This document shows positions 57,801-64,000 of a stretch of DNA of 64,000 bases, one piece after another. The stretch is from the NCBI GenBank assembly GCA_028554645.1, contig JAQOOI010000058.1, positions 620,001 through 684,000 of the forward strand, read 5' to 3'. The DNA comes from Omphalotus guepiniiformis (Eukaryota > Basidiomycota > Agaricomycetes > Agaricales > Omphalotaceae). The notes below the pieces were generated by a model that saw only the letters and a list, made by a program, of their open reading frames with translations, did not search any database and was not told where the DNA came from. How positions within the stretch are numbered: the first letter of the stretch is position 1; every line of letters starts with the position of its first letter. A program made the position numbers and the translations under genes.

Positions 57801-58573
57801 GGGCTTCTTGCTTTTGCTTTGACTGGTGTTAATCGTACCAATAATTGGCTTCTTTCTTCAGGGGCTCTTCGTTCGACTTGACAAACTGCGGGCAGCTGCA
57901 AGCCCAAGGTACCAAGATCTTACCCTCGTAGTCGAGTCGAATATACCCTTGCACACTCCACCTCCGAGGTTGCGCGAAAATACAACACGGACAGAGCGAC
58001 TCCCTCATTAACGACTCGTAATTGTCCAAATTCCTCCTCGGAGCCCCGAGCTACGCTACAGCTACACGCACCTGCGCACCCCCTCTCAATGTTTCTTCCC
58101 CTCCGCAGACCCTTCTTCGTCATACACAGTTTCACTTTCGCATTCTGCATTCTGGACTCCGCGTCCGAGTCACCTTGAACCCAAACCCAGCCCCTCCAAT
58201 TACTTCTGGTTATAACTTCTTCAATTTAAAGCATTATATCGCCCAACGAGCCCCCAAACGATACTACCTTGAAAGAGCCATCCTTCCATCTTTACTTCAT
58301 GATGTTCGAGGGTAATCACGAACCCTATTTGCCGTTGCGGCGGCGCACGAAGTGATGGACCTGAAGGTGAAAGCACCAACGATATTTCCCAACAGTCGGG
58401 GGGAGGAGACGATTCAGAGACTCTTTTGAGTTTGAGAGGTGGAAGAGTGGGCCGTTGTCGTCGTTTCTTCGTCTTCATCTTCGGCTTCTTCGTCTTCATT
58501 CGGTTCATTTGCTTTGCGATGGCCGCTGCTGCAAGTCCCCGTATCCCGCGTTCATTTGCAAAACTTATACGGT
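54876..58573 (+). repeat. Long dispersed repeat, copy B (about 3.7 kb)
   Basis: Direct-orientation partner of copy A (33154-36266). The left third matches A almost continuously, for example GCCGCGGCACTGG, ACCCCTGTTCCTTCTAGTTC and CTGCTGCCTGACGAATTCT. The central part holds an extra internal duplication: the segment at about 56472-56950, with GCTCGTCGGTCGGAGACGTT and TTTAGCGCTTAGCGCTTAG, recurs at about 57089-57560, while A has it once. The right part (57540-58573) matches A from about 35050 on. No protein-coding content recognised. Short open frames in it are not conserved with A. Confidence 0.7.
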
Positions 58574-58898
58574 GCGAGTGTCTCATGGGCATGCATGTGT
58601 GTGTAAGAGTGATGTGGATGAGGAGAGGTACAATCGACGATGATTCATTCAATGTGTTTCGAGCGGACGTTTTGGCTTGGAGGGGTCTGTAAGTTGTGTT
58701 GATTAGTATCTTTTTGTTATCTGTTTTGAATTCTTCCGCCCTCTTTGTAGTTTCTTTGTGGCGCCAATGAGCACTATTTACACTACAGTGGATGAAACCA
58801 CAAGTCTCCTTGACAGCACGACTCGAATGAACATTGCTTGTCACGATTCTATTGCTTGTCACGATTCATACCCACATCCACTTCGAATGTTACACAAT

Positions 58899-59793
58899 TT
58901 ACTGGAACATCAATACCACAGTACCGATCGCACTAGCTCCCAAAACAGCATATCCAGCAGTATAAGATCCTTTCAAAGTCAGGACTAAAAAGAATGGTCA
59001 GCACGCTCATAAAGACTAAGAGCGGGGTAAACGCACATCTTCCAGAATCCCAAGCCAAATGTCTCAATCCATTAAATGAATGAAACGTAAACGGCGCAGC
59101 GAGGATGAATTTCCCAGCGTATTTCACTGCTTCGGGGAGTCCAGCGACGAATTCGACGACGTGAGTACTGTCAAAGGTGCCGGGGGCGACGAGGTAGGCG
59201 AGGGAGAATCCGTAGAGTACTGAGTGGGGGCGAGCGAGAACCGAATAAGGAGCGAGTGCGGAAGAGAGAAACATCAGTTCAACGAGCAAGAAAGAGAGGA
59301 TAAGTCTACGCACAAACACTCAACCCAACTCCAGTCACACGATTCGCAATCGAACTCAACCAAGTAAGCTGAGGTTGATAAATCGTGAAATGAGGACTTG
59401 AAGGACGTTTGAGTCGTTGGGCGTTTAGAATGTTGGTTTGTTCTTCTGGTTTGAATGATTGGGTTTGAACAGTTCTGACGAAGTCGGGTGGGGTGAGTGG
59501 AAGGGAGGGAGGCAGTGGAGGGGAACGTACCGTTTAGTGAAAGAGGTTTTCAGTGTATTTCGGAAGACGTTGATCCTGGCTACAAGTTCAAATCAAACCG
59601 CAAGCCCGACACCCAACCCACCACGACGAGCATATAACAACCCACCACGAAACGAAACACCCGAAACCCGTCAGCCTCATCCCAGACACAAACGCAACAG
59701 AAAGCACAACTCGCCTACAGTCACATTCGACGCAAACGTAGCTTGCCTTAAAGAAGGTCCCAAGCCCAGTCCAAGTGTACGAGTTGAGATCAT
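58899..59793 (-). CDS. sdhC: Succinate dehydrogenase cytochrome b subunit (SdhC)
   Basis: Membrane anchor of mitochondrial complex II that binds haem b and ubiquinone. Five exons are inferred: about 59793-59738; a 45-base exon near 59530-59575; about 59472-59320; 59219-59037; and 58984-58899. They give about 174 residues. A basic, Ser/Thr-rich mitochondrial presequence (MISTRTLGLGLGPSLRQAT) precedes RPSSPHFTIYQPQLTW, SIANRVTGV, the first membrane helix (LYGFSLAYLVAPG), and the hallmark HSFNGLRHLAWDSG with the haem-ligand histidine. The last exon encodes the third helix (YTAGYAVLGASAIGTVVLMF). A long open frame continuing past 59037 is intron read-through. The two short 5' exons are the least certain part. 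Confidence 0.88.
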
Positions 59794-59969
59794 CGTTGAT
59801 GTACAACGAGTCGTGTCGTGAGCGGGATGCAGGAGAGGGTTTAGGTCGGAGTTTAGATGCGGCCTGTTTTGGTGGTATCCGGTCTTTTCCGCCCAGCGGC
59901 CAATCACATGGCTGTCTTCTAGAGCTCAGTGCTGGAGGTCTTACTGTAAGTAAAATGTAAGTTCTCAAC

Positions 59970-60071
59970 GCCTTCTTAGCTCAGTGGTAGAGCGCACCGC
60001 TCGTATCACGTGATTGATCGCGTGGGTCGGGTGTTACGGTGAGGTCAGTCGTTCAATCCGGCTAGGAGGCA
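59970..60071 (+). tRNA. tRNA-Thr (anticodon CGT) with a 30-base intron
   Basis: Cloverleaf drawn by hand: acceptor GCCTTCT pairs with AGGAGGC (60064-60070; one G-T pair) with discriminator A. The D arm is GCTC-AGTGGTA-GAGC, the anticodon stem CACCG/CGGTG, and the loop CTCGTAA once the intron is removed. The T arm is AGTCG-TTCAATC-CGGCT. The anticodon CGT is at 60002-60004. The intron (60006-60035) begins one base 3' of the anticodon, the standard position for eukaryotic tRNA introns. CGT reads the ACG threonine codon. An A box (TAGCTCAGTGG) and a B-box-like GTTCAATCC are present. Confidence 0.93.
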
Positions 60072-61171
60072 TTCGTGAACGTAGGGTTGTATTTTTTGAA
60101 CAAGTTCACTCATCGCGTCTGGAGCTTGCGGCTACTAGTAGGCACAACAACAGTCGGAAGTGGCAATGCCACAGAGGTGTCGCAATTCTTCGAGCTCGGC
60201 CCTACATCTGTTGCGATGTAAGCATGTACAGGACTGGCAGAATCCAGTGACTAAAAGTATAAAGAGGACGATAATAAAGTCGATAATGACGCTGGTTTAG
60301 ACCAGTCGCCCGAGTGGCGGATTCAGTACGGGTGGTCGTGAAGAATCACTTCCAACCACGCTAAGTTTGCTATGAGGAGTCCTGGTGCAAGTTTGCAATG
60401 GAGGAGTCGCTTTGCCTTTGTGCGAATGCATTGGCTCGGAGCGAAGATGTAACTCAGAATAAGTATGTAAGTGTTACTTTTACTTGAAGTGTAGTACCTC
60501 TGCGGTACTCCCTCAGCCACCATCATGATTCACTGGCACTCACTGGGGGAACTTGAAGGATTTGTACTTTGAGTTCAAGAAATACACAAGAAATACATAC
60601 GGAGTTTGTATGTAAATACTACTACATATTTTTTTTTGTGTTGTTGAATAGTATACAAATCGAACGAGGAACGAGGATAGAGATACAAAAAACGAATGTG
60701 GCATGGCATGATACCCATAAGTGATTGAATGCTGGCTGGATTACAGTTGCGACAACATGATCATGAGAAAGAGAAAGAGTTCAAACGAAAGGAAAGTCCA
60801 CTGGAATTTACATAAAGGTGTCCATGGACGGCGAAAGCAAAAGGAAAAGCGAGGGCATATTTCATCACATCAATATCATCAAAATGCATCAAGAAGAACA
60901 AAGACAAAATGCACGAATTCAGAATGCGGAGCGTGAAGCGAAAGACGAAGGGAAGAAGAAGGTCGAAGTAGTGTGCAAAGCCCCGGAGGGCGAGTAAGTA
61001 GTATCGACTAGAGGTCAAAACCCCAATGCAAGTCGTTGAATCGCCTATACGAACAACGAATCACATTAGCATCCATATCCTGCTTTGTAGTAGGCGATAC
61101 GCACGAAGAAAAGTCAAGGTATACCAAATCAAATAAATATATCCCGACCTCCAGACATCCAGATTCGTTTA
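60072..61171. other. Intergenic region
   Basis: About 1.1 kb. Overlapping open frames on both strands at 60721-61018 are short and motif-free. Some of this is probably the 3' untranslated region of the pheromone gene. Confidence 0.35.
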
Positions 61172-61366
61172 CTATGCAATCGTGCAATACGCCGTCGATC
61201 CATTCCCACCGTGATCCTCGTCGGTAGGTGCGGAAGTGACGACGTCCTCCGACAGTGCCGAGGTAAATTTATTGTTAGGAGCAACGGCGGAGGGAGTAGG
61301 GTTGGTGGTCGAGTTGATTAACTCGCAGGAGGAGACGGAGATATCGAGCGTTGTGAAGGCGTCCAT
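61172..61366 (-). CDS. Lipopeptide mating pheromone precursor (CaaX type)
   Basis: A 64-codon intronless frame with the hallmarks of basidiomycete B-type pheromone precursors: it begins MDAFTTLDIS, is short and polar, and ends in the CaaX motif CTIA. That motif predicts farnesylation of the cysteine, removal of TIA and methylation. In this family the mature peptide is cut out after an acidic/basic pair about 10-15 residues before the end. Here an acidic DED run followed by His precedes GGNGSTAYC, giving a candidate mature peptide of about ten residues. A TATATAA element lies about 120 bp upstream on the minus strand (about 61488-61496). Such peptides are sensed by Ste3-type receptors; none is visible in the window. 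Confidence 0.82.
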   Translation of the reverse strand: MDAFTTLDISVSSCELINSTTNPTPSAVAPNNKFTSALSEDVVTSAPTDEDHGGNGSTAYCTIA

Positions 61367-61482
61367 TGAGGTTGTGGCAATTGTGTTAGGGGTAGGTGTA
61401 GAGAGGTATATGTTGTGGTAGAGACTACGAGTAGCGAGTGCGAAGAAATCGAAACCGAAGTGAAGATTCCCTACCCTCCCTC

Positions 61483-61500
61483 GAGCTTCTTATATACCCC
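61483..61500 (-). promoter_or_regulatory. Candidate TATA box of the pheromone gene
   Basis: On the minus strand GGGGTATATAAGAAG lies about 120 bp upstream of the pheromone ATG, a usual distance when the leader is short. Confidence 0.4.
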
Positions 61501-63999
61501 CTAGGCCAGTCATCCACAATACAAAAGCACCAAAAAACAAAAAGGCACAAGACAAGAAGAGACACCCGCCACCGAGCATGACCCGACCCGACATTCCGCT
61601 CTGAAGTCCTCGGTATAAGCGGACTTGATCTTTGAGTGACAGTGGTAGCCCTACAAGGTTGAAGCGCGTGTCGCTTTGTCTTGCCTTGCCTTTCCGTGCG
61701 GTGGGTACGGATGCAACAAAGGGTGAACTCTCAAAACGCCTCAAACCTCAGACTTCACTTATTGTTCTTATTGTGTTTTGTATCTCCGAGTCAGGTGTTC
61801 GAACTGAGCTTGAGGCTGCGTTATCACGATCAGCCACTGCTTCGTTTACCAGGAAGGACCTTGGATGACCTACTTATTGGATCTTGATATGATCTTCATA
61901 GACTGAGTGAGAGGTTGAGCTTCGAATTCGCAGTCCCATCGACTCGGAGTCATTGTCAACTATGAATATTGATATTGAGTTTCCGGTTCGAACTCAAAGG
62001 GTAGCTAGGTGAGTACTCACTTTTCCCGGCTTCCCTTAAAGCCTACAGTGAGCCGAAATCGCGATCGCTTGAAATACCTGCGTACAGAGTACGCTGTATG
62101 TATTCATGATCACTGCCAACTAATGAACCGTACTTCCGACCGACAATTGCCACCTGTGACTTCAACAACAATAAGCTTGGGCCTGCAAGTCATCCTAGCT
62201 TGACGCACTCAAGCCTCAAGGCATAACGAATGAGTGACCCGGGCCGGTGATCTGAGTCAATGCGGCGCATATATGGCGTTGGTACGGAGCGTTGAACAAT
62301 AGAGGTGAACAGGGTATGTACTTGATTCGAATCACGAATCACGAACCTACATAGACTGCGGCGGCAATGCCGATCACGATCCCGTTTTGTCACCAAAAGA
62401 ACAAAAAGGTCCTGCGGGCGGGCGGGCGAGCGGGGGATTTAGAACGGTATACTGTAAGCTATAAACTATAAGTGGTACCGGTGGTACCTATAAAGAACCG
62501 CATGTCCCATGGGATGGATTTGGATCCGGGATGGAACGGATGCCAGGTCACATCGTTTCATTTCAGGGCGACTCCACCATCACGGGTATACGACACTGAC
62601 ATCCTGGACTCCAGAGCGCAGGGGAATGCTACTCATTGTGGCCATGGTTTGGCATTTCGGACCTTGACTTATCCTCACTCCCCAGATTTATGTGGCCCGC
62701 ACTATTGTTTTCAAGGATCTCGGGCAAGGCAAAGTCAAAGGGTACCTTGCGCTTCCATTGCCAGTGATCCAACGGATGGAACCTAATGCGGGTCGCGTCA
62801 GCACTACGCACTACGGTTTGGCAGAATCATGATCATCATGATCATTGCGCAGGAATCCCTGTGCGCCGGAAAACTTGGTGTCACTACTTTTTTACAGCAA
62901 GGAAACCAAAGAGCACCAGGACTAGCATGCTTGAGGCCTCAGCGCTCAGCTTGTAGCATGTAGATTGTAGACCCCTGGAATGGATTCTGAGAAATGGAAC
63001 ACCGGACACGCAGGCGTAAACTCGAACAACGATCTTCTATCAACTGCTCGATCATTCAATCGATGACATCGATGAAACTTTGTCCAAAAAAGCCTCGGAG
63101 ACCACGGCTTCCACAGAGGCATTGAGCTACGCCTGGTCTGTGTTATGTGCATATTGAAGTTGACTAGTGAAGAGATTGGTAGCCGCTGCGCAGTTCCGAA
63201 CGGATGTTGCTTGCTTGCTTGTGTACACTGTACAAGGATATTGAAGATGAATAGAGCATTCGTGTACAAGTCACGGTGCTAGTGAAGGACCAAGGTGACC
63301 GGAGTTATTAAAGCAAAAACCAACCAAATAACACTAGCATATACTCACTCAAACAATGCCATCGACTGAGTCCATGATTTTGACGGTGCACTCCGAGAGC
63401 TAGAAGGGCAAAGGATGTCGATGAACCCACAATTTACTGGAGCCCGCGAAGAAGAGAACCAGAAGAGAACCAAGTCAGCGTCTTCAAGGGACTTCCTTTC
63501 CATTCCCTTCAAAAACTTCTATCACAAATTGACCTCCCGAGTCATCATAAAACGCGGCTGTGAGAGCGATAGCAGGGAGTTTTCTTTCCGTACTGTGGTA
63601 TATCTTCCTGAGCAATGGCATCCGCGTGTAACGAATGAGCCTCCTGGCATGCTGTAGGAGACGTAGGAGTCGATTTAGTATGTATTAATTGCTGGTCGAG
63701 AATGAAGAGAGACGAACGAACCAAGAGAGACGCCAATGACTTTGTGCCAGCGAAGACGGCTTCTATGACTCCGAAACATCGATATGGAGAATCTCGTCTA
63801 ATTCACTCCTCAAAGTCCTTAGTCGTCTTTCCTAGATTCTTCGACGCAAATGCGGGCAAAAACAAAACCTTGGTCTACTCACCATGACGCGGAAACCTCG
63901 CATCGGCATCGCAAGAACCCTATCTCGCCTTTCGTAGTCGACAAACCCGCAGCTTGAGAACCAAATTATGGCGCTCATAACTTGTAGCGCTCAATTATC
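61501..63999. other. Right-hand region without a recognised complete gene
   Basis: About 2.5 kb. Short frames on both strands lack motifs and phase-consistent splice links. A GC-rich GCGGGCGGGCGGGCG run lies at about 62417. At the very edge a minus-strand frame (about 63975-63880) reads MSAIIWFSSCGFVDYERRDR and ends at a GTGAGTAG donor-like site, so a gene entering from the right is possible; the window ends before it can be judged. Confidence 0.35.
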
Positions 64000-64000
64000 A

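Noticed and set aside
60296..60370. tRNA-like GCCCGAGTGGC stretch
   Set aside because: It resembles a Ser/Leu D arm, but no pairing acceptor stem or T arm can be drawn.
61490..61744. Minus-strand frame with one hydrophobic segment, considered as part of a pheromone receptor
   Set aside because: Only one possible membrane segment, no Ste3 features, and it overlaps the pheromone promoter.
1..64000. CRISPR arrays, bacterial operons, rRNA genes
   Set aside because: None seen; intron-rich genes, a tRNA intron and the protein families all indicate a fungal nuclear genome.

Overview
This window looks like nuclear DNA of a mushroom-forming basidiomycete (Agaricomycetes). The genes carry many short GT-AG introns of about 45-90 bp, with two GC-AG introns. 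It also holds a complete Plavaka-type DNA transposase gene, a DUF6698 gene, a CaaX-type lipopeptide pheromone precursor, and F-box and orphan proteins of the sort common in that class. All coordinates were read by eye. Splice sites were chosen by reading frame and motif conservation, so some boundaries may be off by a few bases.

Left part (1-32 kb), mostly housekeeping genes: ornithine decarboxylase (903-2591, minus); a gene-free stretch of about 6.7 kb; a PP2A activator of the PTPA family (9313-10759, minus) back to back with Ku70 (10973-13943, plus); an F-box-like protein (14961-16322, minus); a monothiol glutaredoxin of the Grx3/4 type (17285-18167, plus); an isochorismatase-fold protein that seems to lack its nucleophile (19603-20256, plus); an Erv41/ERGIC-type cargo receptor (20849-22746, plus); a large orphan protein (23168-27020, minus); PIG-X/Pbn1 (29105-29962, minus) 74 bp from a Maf-type nucleotide pyrophosphatase (30037-31178, plus); and a RING protein resembling Slx8 (31573-33048, minus).

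Middle (33-58.6 kb), repeat-rich: two direct copies of a non-coding repeat of about 3-3.7 kb (33154-36266 and 54876-58573) flank a large minus-strand gene. That gene combines a cysteine-rich/RING-like region, a vWA domain and a C-terminal ubiquitin-conjugating (E2) domain. It is split into 54107-51207 and 42003-37665 by a 9.2-kb transposon-like insertion (about 42004-51206). The insertion carries a DUF6698 gene and an intact 1308-residue Plavaka-like transposase, and its ends show short inverted repeats and subterminal repeat arrays. Leaving the insertion out restores an open frame for the host gene. A degenerate fragment of the ornithine decarboxylase gene lies next to the second repeat copy.

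Right part (58.6-64 kb): succinate dehydrogenase subunit C (58899-59793, minus), an intron-containing tRNA-Thr(CGT) (59970-60071), and a mating pheromone precursor of 64 residues ending in a CaaX box (61172-61366, minus). The last 2.6 kb holds little that is recognisable, and no pheromone receptor is visible.
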